The notes beneath the pieces were generated by a model. The model ran no database searches, was not told the origin of the DNA, and was given only the letters and a program-made list of their open reading frames with translations. From Morinoia aosen (Eukaryota; Arthropoda; Malacostraca; Amphipoda; Talitridae): a stretch of 64,000 nt of DNA. Shown here piece by piece: positions 45,041-56,900 of the stretch. Both the position numbers and the translations under genes were made by a program. How positions within the stretch are numbered: the stretch's first letter is position 1; every line of letters begins with the position of its first letter. Location: positions 24,811,038-24,875,037 of the forward strand of contig CM059577.1 of the NCBI GenBank assembly GCA_030386875.1. Reading direction: 5' to 3'.

Positions 45041-47950
45041 CTGCAAGTGAAACGAGAAAATGTATGAATTGCTGGATTACATTATAGCGTAAACTTTAGT
45101 ATAAATTTTCAATATAGCCACTTTTTCATTATTTCTTTAAGCACCTTTGTTACTGCTAGCACACCCGCGTTTCTTTCTTACACTTCGCGTCACGGCGTCG
45201 ACTGTATAACTGCCTTTTGTTCATCATATGCCCAGCTTATTTTCTTGAGGGTTGTCCGCTCTCTCATATTCGACCTATAGGATTCTTCGGATCTCGACAG
45301 CGACCGCCTACCTCTTTTCTAATTGGTATTGGTTTCGAGAGATTGAATTGGTCCTTTATTTCTTTCTTGGCCTCATTGTTTCCCACGCTCCAGCTCCTTC
45401 GAAACCGTTGGTTTGCCACCTCTCTGGGCTTAAGTGTTTCGATTTATGTTTGACAACAAGGCGACTTTGTTTGCGAATGAGTAGGCATTTTTCCGAACGT
45501 CTAAAGTTTCCAAGGGCTCGCCCGAATGAAAAAAAATTGCTAACACTACAAAATAGACCTCTCCAGAAACAACACAGCGTATGGTCCAAATGTATACAAA
45601 GCCTTTCTCACTACATGTATATTTGTTGGCTTTGCATTAGGGCGATTTTCCTCTGTTCCAAGCAGAAGGACCGCGACGTTCTCGGGTTTCGAAGGGACAA
45701 GTCGGTCTATAAAATCTGTCGTGCTCACACAAGCTGACACACACACAAACATACAGGCATGTTACAATATGTTGTAGCGACCCAACCGCGCTGCTGGAAT
45801 TTACTGAGATATTTCAACGGTATTTCAACGGACAATTTTTTTTTAAGTAAGCACAAAATTTATTACACACAGTTAAAAGATTTATTACACATGATTAAAA
45901 TTTTTCCCTAAATCCTCATTTTAATTCGCAAAAACTGATTATTCTTAACAGATTCTTGACATTACAATAAATTTTTGAACTGAAAAGTTGTCCATGCAAC
46001 ACTTAGTGCTAAGATTTACTTTTTAATTTACTTGTTTTTACGAAACAGACCTGAGCCAAATAAATTTTTTAAGTACTTATTTTATAAAAAATATTCAAGA
46101 AAGCTATTCGCTCTCATTTATTTTATACTCTAGGTATTTTACACAGAAGATTGAGTTTACTTGCGTATTACCTTTTTGATTCCCATATCCGGCCTTGACA
46201 AGCAGATCATTTAAATAGCATATAACACATCCTCAGAAAATTTTCCTCAGTCAAAATTTCCAAATTCTTTAGATCCATATTTTAAATCTATACTTTAATA
46301 AGAGCCGCATCCGTCCGTCTGTCTGTCCGAAGCCAGCCTGCAATGTGTGATGAACGTATCAGTGATACAAGCTCGGCCTCATCAACTCTCGAGAGATTGA
46401 ATTTTTATTTTTTACGGCCATTCTTTCACATCGCCTTCTTTCTCATTTCAAATAAAGGGGGGGGGGACTAGTTCGATATAATGTGAGAATATTAAACATT
46501 ATTTAACGTATTCTGCTGCGATGGGAAATAAAAAGTACTCATTCGTAGCATGTATTTCGTAGCATGCATTCTAGTAAACATGAAATAACATTCAGCTGCA
46601 AATTAAATTTGTCGATAAGAAGTATAGAAGTGTAACTTTAAACGTTTATAACACTAGCCTACCAACGATTTGAATGTCACGCTAACTCCACGGAAATTAA
46701 ACCAAATATTTAACTAACTTCAGCAGTCAACGACTAATGAAAAAACTTTGAAAATCCACGGTAAACACGCCTAATATTTAACTTACTTTGACAACCGCAA
46801 GTTTCATCAACAATACAATATTAGAAAGGCCTTCAAATATCGAGGAAATATTTGGTTGCAAATTGAATTAAACCATCCATCATGTAATAAAATTTATGCA
46901 GGCAGCTTGTTCAAACATTGGTCAGATTTGTTTTCATGCAATAACAACTTATGGTTAATAACTAGAACAGGGCCGTCTGGTTCATTTCTGTTACCTACTG
47001 TTCCAAGACACTAGGTTAAGAAGTCATCAAAAATTCGCATAATTTGAAAATTGTGATAATTATCATTGCGACGCTTTAATTCCGTAGTCACTATAATCAT
47101 CACTGGGACAAGTTAAAAAAACGTTGTTGCAAGCTCAAGAAAATATATTTCCACAAACTATTTTTAGTTGAATTATTGCTATGTGAGCATGGAGTTCATA
47201 TTCAATCGAGAGAAATACTTTTAAATAGAAGTTTATAAGCAATTTATTTTAATTCATTCAATTTGGTTTTGAGACATCATCGAAAGAGGTTCCATATAAA
47301 TTTGCATAAGCTCAAGGTAGTTAAATATAACGTCATTTTGCAGCCATTGCGTACTTTTTATGCCTACAGTTCAGGCAGTACAGGCAGGGACGGAATATCT
47401 AGCAAGATGCAAGCTAAGAAGCAGGCAAGTTACAAACGGTGCATTTTTTTTTGGCGGGGTGACAGGTTTATCTAGTAGAAATCACACATTTAGTGGAATG
47501 TAGTAGATTTTCATTAATTTAGTTCAGTGAGAAGTCACTTTGAGTGTTTTCATGTAATTGAAAAGAATATGGACAATAAAAAAATAAAAATATTTCTACA
47601 GCCGTCGATAATTCCAGTTTGCTATATATTGACTGCAAAGGACATATCGGATTTTACTTATTTTGTGCAATATGTTGTGTCTGCAAAGAAACGGATGCCT
47701 TCTTGTTAATGATTGGGAAATACTTGTAGACTGAAATTCACTAAGTTTGCATAAAAATAAAAAATAAACATTTTAGACGGTAAAACATTATATACAACCT
47801 GTAGCGCCTTTATCATAAAGTAACATTTTTAGGTTAAAATAAGAATTAAGTATAAGTTACTCATGATACTCTCTCGAAGTTGACGATTTCTGGAAGCAGC
47901 TTCGCGCACGTCGTCCCTGCACGACAGCTGCCCAAGAACTGACCTCACGG
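45041..47950. other. Spacer with no recognised gene
   Basis: 45.2-45.75 kb has higher GC and open frames on both strands (up to 161 codons) but no motif. A TATAAA at about 45707 (plus) is isolated. The rest is AT-rich, with a GTCCGTCTGTCTGTCC microsatellite near 46310. Confidence 0.45.
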
Positions 47951-47959
47951 AGCTTGCTT

Positions 47960-48065
47960 AATGCAGTGACCTCATTTGTGTTGCGGCGTACCATCATTGC
48001 GGGCTTATTGTTTATCAATTGTGTTGCGGCGTACCATCATTGCGGGCTTATTGTTTATCAATTGT
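47960..48065. repeat. Perfect two-copy 46-bp duplication
   Basis: GTTGCGGCGTACCATCATTG and GGGCTTATTGTTTATCAATT occur twice in a row without change, so the duplication is recent. Confidence 0.9.
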
Positions 48066-48869
48066 GCGGTTAAAAGCTGAAATTATAATCAGACTTGAAT
48101 TGAATGGTAATTATTATTGCGAAAATCTTTAATACACAACTGTTCGATAAGCCTACGTTATGTTTTCTTCTTTTCATCGAATGTCAGCTCACCACACACA
48201 CTTCACTGCACATCACACCAGAGGTGCGTGACGGACAGTCACATCGATAGGTAAATGCTGGGTCATAAGTGGGACTCATTCTTATGAGTAACTATGCAGA
48301 TCTCTGTAGCTCTTATGTAGCTAATGTTAGATCTTATATATCTGAGTACATGTATGTGTGCTTGATTAGTTAGCCTTTTCTGACTGGAAGCTTTGAGAAA
48401 TTAATGAAAAAACACGCTATAAGTTTCCACTTTTTCGGAAAGTAAATTCAATCAGAATAGGAAAATAGCATAAATTATTTCATACACTTTTATTTTCCTA
48501 ACCCTCCATAGGTGGAAATTCCTGAAAAATGTGATTGTGTCTGTGAGCAAGAAAATAAATTTCATTTCATTCCACATTTTCATTCGACGTACAATGTCGT
48601 AAGGTCCATGGCTTTTTCATTCACTTTCAAATTCCAATCAATTTTCAAATATTAAACTGATGTCCAATTTAGGAATTATTTCCAGTGAACTGAAGATAAT
48701 TTTAACTTTTGCCCATCCTCCATTAAATTTAATGACAAAATTGAAGCTTACTGTATTTAATTGTTTGGAATTTCCGAAGAATTAACCTCAACCTTTAGAA
48801 ATAACACTCAATTGTGACACTAAGCATAAGCAATGGTCATCGCGCTGGTGACGCAAGCAGAGTTTACGT

Positions 48870-49000
48870 AAGTAGTTTACTGACGTCACAGTAACGAACC
48901 AATAGCAGCACTCATATAGCATCTGGTAGCACTGCTACCCCCAAATCTGGCTGCGCTATTGGCCTAACGATATGGCATTTGGTGACGTCATAAAGTTTGC
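48870..49000. promoter_or_regulatory. Candidate regulatory region with paired CRE and CCAAT boxes
   Basis: Perfect CRE palindromes TGACGTCA at 48881-48888 and 48983-48990 enclose CCAAT (48899-48903) and its complement ATTGG (48958-48962), a roughly mirror-like layout. CRE and CCAAT are known animal promoter motifs bound by CREB and NF-Y type factors. No transcript start or gene is visible beside it. Confidence 0.4.
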
Positions 49001-49728
49001 TTGAATTGAAGCGTTTTTATAGGCTAGCCGAACAGTTTGTAATAATTGAGCACCATGTTTAACCCACTCCTGGGAGGTGGAATTGTTGTCTGAACTGAGG
49101 TTAACTTTAAGGTGAGCTTAGGCAATGAATAGCTCAGTTTTATAGCCCAATGTCCTAAATGGGAATCAGCCTATGTATTTATGGATGAATTAAAGAATTA
49201 ATTTTCTGTTAAGTCACTTACATTTAATCACCACTTTTACGCAGTAATAGTCATAAACATAACAGAACAGATACGAAATGTTGTCTGATATAAATTTATT
49301 AAATGAATTTAACTTAAATAAAAACATATCACATGTATACATAATTTTACCAGATAATTTTTCCGACGACAATTTAACCTTCCCTTTACCAATTTTAAGG
49401 TGTAATTCATATGAACTACAGTCTGATTTAATGCCATGATTAAACTGCTTTCGACTAGACTATAATCGGCAAGATATAATAATAATTTTACGGAAACGTT
49501 TCTACCGGGGTCACCAGCGTAACGCCAGTATGGACCCCCTCCCCCAGCAGTAGCCGGGAAACTCTCAGAGATTTCGACTAAGGCAGACTACAGAAAGTTA
49601 CACGATGCTCCAGCATTCCGACACGTCGTACCGAACATACAGCGAGGCTAACAGTAGGTAAGGTTTAATAGTGAATGGTTTTGGCTTGTGAGGTGTCGCA
49701 ATTTCCTAAATTTGACAGGTTCCTCGTA

Positions 49729-49980
49729 TCAGATCATGTCGTACGGATTTATTCTTTGAAGAAAGGTTATTAATTGATCTACGGGCGCATTGTGACCACG
49801 TATGTTGCTTATTGAAGGTGGCTGGCTACCGCCGGAGAAGACTTTAAAACACAGTCGTCGCGTATTTCGCAGCGAGGCGTAGTCGAGTAGAACATGCTGC
49901 AGAGTGAGGCGCGCCCCCAGGCACAGAGGGCAGCCAGGCGGAGGCTCTTGTACCTCACTGTTCATGAGGTTTATCGACAA
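49729..49980 (-). pseudogene. LINE C-terminal fragment with zinc-knuckle-like motif
   Basis: The minus frame GCPLCLGARLTLQHVLLDYA with LITFLQRINPYDMI and a stop matches the pattern CPLC...LTxxHxLxxC at the tail of reverse transcriptases of arthropod LINEs. The final Cys is Tyr here. The upstream polymerase is absent. Confidence 0.7.
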
Positions 49981-50632
49981 GAATTAATAGTTATGTTGTG
50001 AGTTTAGTAGGAGGAATGAGTTTTCATAGAAAAATGTACCAATGAACGATAAGCATCCGAAACAAATCATGGCTTTGGATAAGTTTTTATGCTCTTCCCT
50101 GCTGCATCGGAGTGTTTCTGCAGGTTTTGTTTTATCGTTTATCTGAGGTATGTGAGTAGCAAGTACATAAACGCACAATATTTGTATTAATATCTCGCAC
50201 CGTACGCAGTTTGAAAACTTTTGAGGGTAATAAAACCACAAAACTCGTGTTTATCTTGCACTAACCAATGCAAACCGTTGAAAACTTGTGATGATAAATG
50301 TCGGTGGATTGTTGCAAGCTTGATATTGACTGAATAAAAAGGAATTTGGAGGGGTTCATTGCTGAATTAAACTAATTCTCGTGTAAAATATCGCACTCCT
50401 ACAAACCATCTAATTATCTCTGATGAAATGGAGATTAATAAAATTGTTGATGATAAAAACAGTAGTGTAATACTTCAACAGTAAAACGAACCTCAAGACA
50501 ATAAAATGGCAATTAATTATTCTATTTCATCACGAACAATCAAAATCTAAGCCATTAATGTTATTCAGGAGCAAACTCTTCATACATAAAAGTATTTTAA
50601 GTGAAAATTTTGACAGCATTTCTTCGATGCAA

Positions 50633-50638
50633 TTTATT
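50633..50638 (-). terminator. Possible polyadenylation signal of gene B
   Basis: AATAAA on the minus strand about 205 bases after the gene B stop codon. It is the only such hexamer I noted close to the stop. Confidence 0.35.
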
Positions 50639-50704
50639 TTCAAATTTTCCGAAGCCTTTCACAAGCCATTTTTAAAATCAACGCTGACGTTACGTTGCCC
50701 GGTA

Positions 50705-50805
50705 CAGCTCGCCATGTGCGCCTGCAGTACACGAGGCACTCATGTTCACCACGTGCACCTGCAGTACACGAGGCCATCATGTTCACCATGTGCACCACTC
50801 CAGTA
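50705..50805. repeat. 37-38-bp array, about 2.5 copies, in the 3' part of gene B
   Basis: The unit contains CCTGCAGTACACGAGGC and ATGTTCACCA. It lies just after the gene B stop codon (minus strand). On that strand each unit includes TACTGCAG|GTGCAC. Confidence 0.85.
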
Positions 50806-50842
50806 AACCTGACAGATCGACTGACAGGCTGACTGACAGGCT

Positions 50843-50931
50843 TCAGAGGAAGGCCTGTACTTTGCACAGCGAGATTTCGTTCGCACTCACTTCGTTCTCG
50901 AGGTGAATGTAGCGGAAGGGCGGCACCGTCT
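50843..50931 (-). CDS. Gene B last exon
   Basis: Follows CCACTACAG in phase 1 and encodes [20 protein letters not shown], then LCKVQAFL and TGA at 50843-50845. This is the last strand of the galactose-binding fold. Confidence 0.75.
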
Positions 50932-53900
50932 CTGTAGTGGCAGAGTGGAGGACTTGGGGTGATTGTATAACAGTCGTAGTAAACAATCTCGACGACAAAG
51001 TCATTAAAAAGGATTACGTCCAGAGACTGAATATATTTGCAAGAAATAGAAAATATTCATCCTAGTCAGAAACACTTGACACATGCATCAATGCATCAGG
51101 GAGTGTACACTCACTGAACAAGAGACACACACTCCAGACACACCTGGCACACCCCAGACACACCTGACACACCCCAGACACCCCGGACGCACCTCAGACA
51201 CACCCGACACACCCAAGACACACCCGACACCCCCAGACACACACAACACACCCAAGACACACCCGACACACCCACCAGGGACCGGGTAACTAAGCTTCAA
51301 GTTCGACACAGTTGGGGCGGTGCGGGGCGTGATGCCGACGTAGGCGTCGCTCCTGTTGCCGTACTGTCCGGCCTGCGGTGGCAATAATAATAATTGTGGG
51401 GTGGGAGCGGGCAAATTTGGATACTGAGCCGAGGGTGTTGGTGGCAGCTGGCATTTCTATGCCATGTGAACTCGTGACATTCAAGTTCCGAATGCAAATT
51501 ATGACGTCGCTGGTGTCTAGAATTTTTCTAACCAAAATGAAAAGTAGTCCAAATATTTTTCAGTCGTTAATGATCTGTTTCAACAGATTTGACTTCTTAT
51601 GAAAAATATTTTTGAATTTTCAGTTTATTTGGAGTGTGGCCATGTACGCGGAGAGCGCAAAGCGACACCAGCGACGACACAATTCAGACTTTTTACATGA
51701 CAGTCCACCTTGTGTGTACCTAGTAGTAAATCTGTGCAGTTAATTGAATTCTGCACTTCGTAAATTTGTATACGGGGCAGAGTTTAACCGTTTCATTATA
51801 ATCATGAAATCTCCGGCCCACATCGAGCGGCGCAAGTCCATGAAATCAACGGAAGTGAAACTGACGGTTAAAAATAAGTACCTCAATACCGGATACTGAT
51901 AATATAACTACTGATTACCGGTTACAAAAGTGAGTGCTAAATATCGGATATGATAGTGAGTGCTAAATACCGAGTCACGTCGACCTTCTTTGATACAGGT
52001 TAGTGCCGGCCTTCTTTGATACCGAATACCTACTAATGCACCATTACTACACAGTGCTCACATATTTTAAACTAATTAATTTTGGTATCATATGTATAAA
52101 TCTCCATCACTTCCTCCTACCGAAATGGCCTCGTTCGAAGCTAGAAAGTCATGAAATTTTCTGATTGATTTAAAATGGACGGACAATTTCTACACATTCG
52201 CTTCATGACGCATGCAAATGACGCATCTCCCGACGTGCGCCACGTAAGTCACTCATGTGACTTGCTGTTTACAAAATGACACAACATGCGACACAACATG
52301 CCGAACTGACTAACATGCCCACATGACCAACACACGACACAACATGCCCACTTGCCCACATGAACAACACACGACACAACATGCCCACTTGCCCACATGA
52401 ACAACACACGACACAACATGCCCACTTGCCCACATGAACAACACACGACACAACATGCCCGCTTGCCCACATGACCAACACACGACACAGCATGCCCACT
52501 TGCCCACATGACCAACACACGACACAACATGCTCACTTGCCCACATGACCAACACATGACACAACATGCTCACTTGCCCACATGACCATCACACGACACA
52601 ACATGCCCACTTGCCCACATGACCAACACACGACACAACATGCCCACTTGCCCACATGACCAACACACGACACAACATGCCCACTTGCCCACATGACCAA
52701 CACACGACACAACATGCCCACTTGCCCACATGAACAACATGCCCAACATACCCACACATACCCGGATTGTGATGTTAACAAAGTAGGGCAGCGCTGTCTC
52801 CGCTGGGCCGGTGAGGGCAATGAGGGTGACCGGCCAGGCCCTCTCTAGGTCCACCTTTGCCCAGTTTTGGGCGCTACTAGTCGCCATGCAGTCCCAGCGG
52901 TTGGGCCAGCACCTCGAGCCGTACGTCTGCAACCCCGACGTGTGGGAACATGAGACAGCTGTAGGTGGTATGGGTGTAGCTGTGGGTGGTGGGGGTGTGG
53001 CTGTGGGTTGTGTGGGTGTGGCTGTGGGTTGTGTAGGTGTAGGTGTGGCTGTGGGTTGTGTGGGTGTGGCTGTGGGTTGTGTGGGTGTGGCTGTGGGTTG
53101 TGTGGGTGTGGCTGTGGGCTGTGTGGGTGTGGCTGTGGGTTGTGTGGGTGTGGCTGTGGGTTGTGTGGGTGCAGCTTTAAGTGGTGTGGGTGCAGCTGTG
53201 GGTGGTGGAGGTGTAGCTATGGGTGGTGTGAGTGTAGCTGTTGGTGGAGTGGGTGTAGCTGTGGGTGGTGTGGGTGTAGCTCTCGGTGGTGTAGGTGCAG
53301 CTGTGGGTGGTGTGGGTGTAGCTGTGGGTGGTGTGGGTGTAGCTGTCGGTGGTGTGGGTGTAGCTGTGGGTGGTGGGGGCGTGGCTGTGGGTTGTGTGGG
53401 TGTAGTTATGGGTGGTATGGGTGTAGCTGTGGGTGGTGTGAGTGTAGCTGTCGGTGGTGTGGGTGGAGCTGTGGGTGGTGTGGGTGTAGCTGTGGGTGAT
53501 GTGAGTGTAGCTGTCGGTGGTGTGGGTGTAGCTGTGGGTGGTGTGGGTGTAGATGGGGGTGGTGGGGGTGTGGCTGTGGGTTGTATGGGTGTAGCTGTGG
53601 GTGGTGTGGGTTTAGTTGCGGGTGGTATGAGTGTAGCTGTCGGTGGTGTCGGTGGTGCTGTGGGTGGTGTGGGTGTAGCTGTGGGTGGCATGGGTGTAGT
53701 TGTGGGTGGTGGGGGTGTGGCTGTGGGTTGTGTGGGTGTAGTTGTGGGTGGTGTGGGTGTAGTTGTGGGTGGTGGGGGTTTAGCTGTGGGTTGTGTGGGT
53801 GTAGCTGTGGGTGGTGTGGGCTTAGTTGCGGGTGGTGTGAGTGTAGCTGTGGGTGGTGTGAGTGTAGCTGTGGGTGGTGTGGGTGTAGCTGTGGGTGGTG

Positions 53901-56900
53901 GGGGCGTGGCTGTGGGTTGTGTGGGTGTAGTTATGGGTGGTATGGGTGTAGCTGTGGGTGGTGTGAGTGTAGCTGTCGGTGGTGTGGGTGGAGCTGTGGG
54001 TGGTGTGGGTGTAGCTGTGGGTGATGTGAGTGTAGCTGTCGGTGGTGTGGGTGTAGCTGTGGGTGGTGTGGGTGTAGATGGGGGTGGTGGGGGTGTGGCT
54101 GTGGGTTGTATGGGTGTAGCTGTGGGTGGTGTGGGTTTAGTTGCGGGTGGTATGAGTGTAGCTGTCGGTGGTGTGGGTGGTGCTGTGGGTGGTGTGGGTG
54201 TAGCTGTGGGTGGCATGGGTGTAGTTGTGGGTGGTGGGGGTGTGGCTGTGGGTTGTGTGGGTGTAGTTGTGGGTGGTGTGGGTGTAGTTGTGGGTGGTGG
54301 GGGTTTGGCTGTGGGTTGTGTGGGTGTAGCTGTGGGTGGTGTGGGCTTAGTTGCGGGTGGTGTGAGTGTAGCTGTGGGTGGTGTGAGTGTAGCTGTGGGT
54401 GGTGTGGGTGTAGCTGTGGTTGGTGTGGGTGCAGCTGTGGGTGGTGTGGGTGTAGCTGCGGGTGGTGTGGGTGTAGCTGTTGGTGGTGTGGGTGTAGCTG
54501 TGGGTGGTGTGGGTGTAGCTGTCGGTAGTGTGGGTGCAGCTGTGGGTAGTGTGGGTGTAGCTCTGTGTGGTTGGGGCGTGGCTGTGGGTTGTGTGGGTGT
54601 AGGTGTGGGTGGTGTGGGTGAAGCTGTGGGTAGTGTAAGTGTAGCTGTCGGTGGTGTGGGTGGTGCTGTAGGTGGTGTGGGTGTAGCTGTGGGTGGTGTA
54701 AGTGTAGCTGTCGGAAATGTGGGTGTTGCTGTGGGTGGTGTGGGTGTAGTTTTTGGTGGCGTGGGTGTAGTTGTGGGTGGTGAGGGTTTAGTTGTGGGTG
54801 GTGTGGGTGTAGCTGTCGGTGGTGTGGGTGGTGCTGTGGGTGGTGTGGGTGTGGCTGGGGGTGGTGTGGGTGTAGTTGTGGGTGGTGGAGGCGCGGCTGT
54901 GGGTTGTGTGGGTGTTGTTGTGGGTGGTGTGGGTTTAGTTGTGGGTGGTGTGGGTGTAGCTGTTGGTGGTGTGGGTGGTGCTGTGGGTGGTGTGGGTGTG
55001 GCTGTGGGTGGTGTGGGTGTAGTTGTGGGAGGTTGGGGTGTGGCTGTTGGTTGTGTGGGTGCAGCTGTGGATGGTGTGGGTGCAGCTGTTGGTTGTGTGG
55101 GTGCAGCTGTGGGTGGTTTGGGTGCAGCTGTGGGTGGTTTGGGTTTAGTTGTGGATGGTGTGGGTGTAGCTGTCGGTGGTGTGCGTGTAGCTGTGGGTGG
55201 TGTTGGTGTAGTTGTGGGTGGTGTGGCTTTAGTTGTGGGTGGTGGGGGTGTAGCTGTCAGTGGTGTGGGTGTAGTTGTGGGTGGAGTGGGTATAGCTATG
55301 GGTGGTGGAGGTGTAGCTGTGGGTGGTGTGGATGTAGCTGTGGGTGGTGTGGGTGTAGCTGTGGGTGGTGTGGGTGTAGCTGTGGTTAGTGTGGGTGTAG
55401 CTGGGGGGGTGTGGGTGTAGCTGTGGGTAGTGTGGGTTTAGTTGTGGGTGGTGTGGGTGCAGCTGTCGGTGGTGTGGGTGAAGTTGTAAAGAGTGTGTGT
55501 GCAGCTGTAAGGAGTGTGGGCGCAGCTGTAAGGAGTGTGGGTGCAGCTGTAAGGAGTGTGTGTGCAGCTGTAAGGAGTGTGGGTGCAGTTATGAGTGTGG
55601 ATGCAGCTGCAAGGATTGTGAATGCAGCTGTAAGGAGAGTGGGTGCAGCTGTAAGAAGTGTGGGTGCAGCTGTAAGGAGTGTGGGTGCAGCTGTAAGGAG
55701 TGCGAGTGCAGCTGTAAGGAGTGTGGGTGCAGCTATGAGTGTGGATGCAGCTGAAAGGATTGTGAATGCAGCTGTAAGGAGTGTGGGTGCAGCTGTAAGG
55801 AGTGTGGGTGCAGCTGTAAGGAGTGTGGGTGCAGCTATAAGGAGTGCGGGTGCAGCTGTAAGGAGTGTGGGTGCAGCTGTAAGGAGTGTGGGTGCAGCTA
55901 TAAGGAGTGCGGGTGCAGCTGTAAGGAGTGTGGGTGCAGCTATAAGGAGTGCGGGTGCAGCTGTAAGGAGTGTGGGTGAAGCTGTAAGGAGTGTGGGTGC
56001 AGCTGTAAGGGATGTGGGTGCAGCTGTATGTGGTTTAGATGCAGTTGTAAGGGGTGAGGGTGCAGCTGTAATGAGTGTGGGTGCAGCTGTAGGTGATGTA
56101 ACTACAATACGACTAAAACTATTACTCAACCAATCGAATATAGTAGTATTACAATAATATTATAGTTAACTGCAACTGTCAAAATATGACCCTATAAAAA
56201 TAGACCATGTAAGCTGAAAAAATACTCCTGGAATGCCTTCCACCACCAGTTGGGACATGTAGAATTCCCCAGAACCAACTGGGACATATAGGACTCCCTC
56301 CCCACCGGCTGGTGCATATGGCACTCCCTCACCACCAGCTGATACATATAGGCCTCCCTCACCACCAGCTGGTACATATAGGACTCCCTCACCACCAGAT
56401 GGTACATATAGGACTCTTCCACCACCAGATGATACATATATGACTCCCTCCCCACCGGCTGGTACATATGGTACTCCCTCACCACCAGCTGGTACATATA
56501 GGACTCCCTCACCACCAGCTGGTACATATAGGACTCCCTCACCACCAGCTGGTACATATAGGACTCCCCCACCACCAGATGGTACATATAGGACTCCTCC
56601 ACCACCAGATGGTACATATAGGAGTCCCTCACCACAAGTTGGTACATATAGGACTCCCTCACCACCAACTTGTACATATAGGACTCCTCCACCACCAGAT
56701 GGTACATATAGGACTCCCTCACCACCAGATGGTACATATAGGACTCCCTCACCACCACATGGTTTATATAGGACTCCCTCACCACCAGCTGGTACATATA
56801 GGACTTCCTCACCACCAGATGGTTCATATAGGACTCCCTCACCACCAGCTGGTATATATAGGACTCCCTCACCACCAGATGGTACATATAGGACTCCTCC

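Noticed and set aside
45217-45752. Overlapping open frames of 68-161 codons on both strands near 45.5 kb
   Set aside because: No motif, no matching splice borders, and frames are open on both strands.
52570-54216. 548-codon minus-strand open frame rich in Pro and Thr
   Set aside because: Only the part at 52762-52926 is supported as an exon by fold motifs, splice sites and phase; the rest is array.
52811-55420. 869-codon plus-strand open frame rich in Gly and Val
   Set aside because: It follows from a 21-bp unit without stop codons. It overlaps the minus-strand lectin exon and has no domain or independent splice signals.
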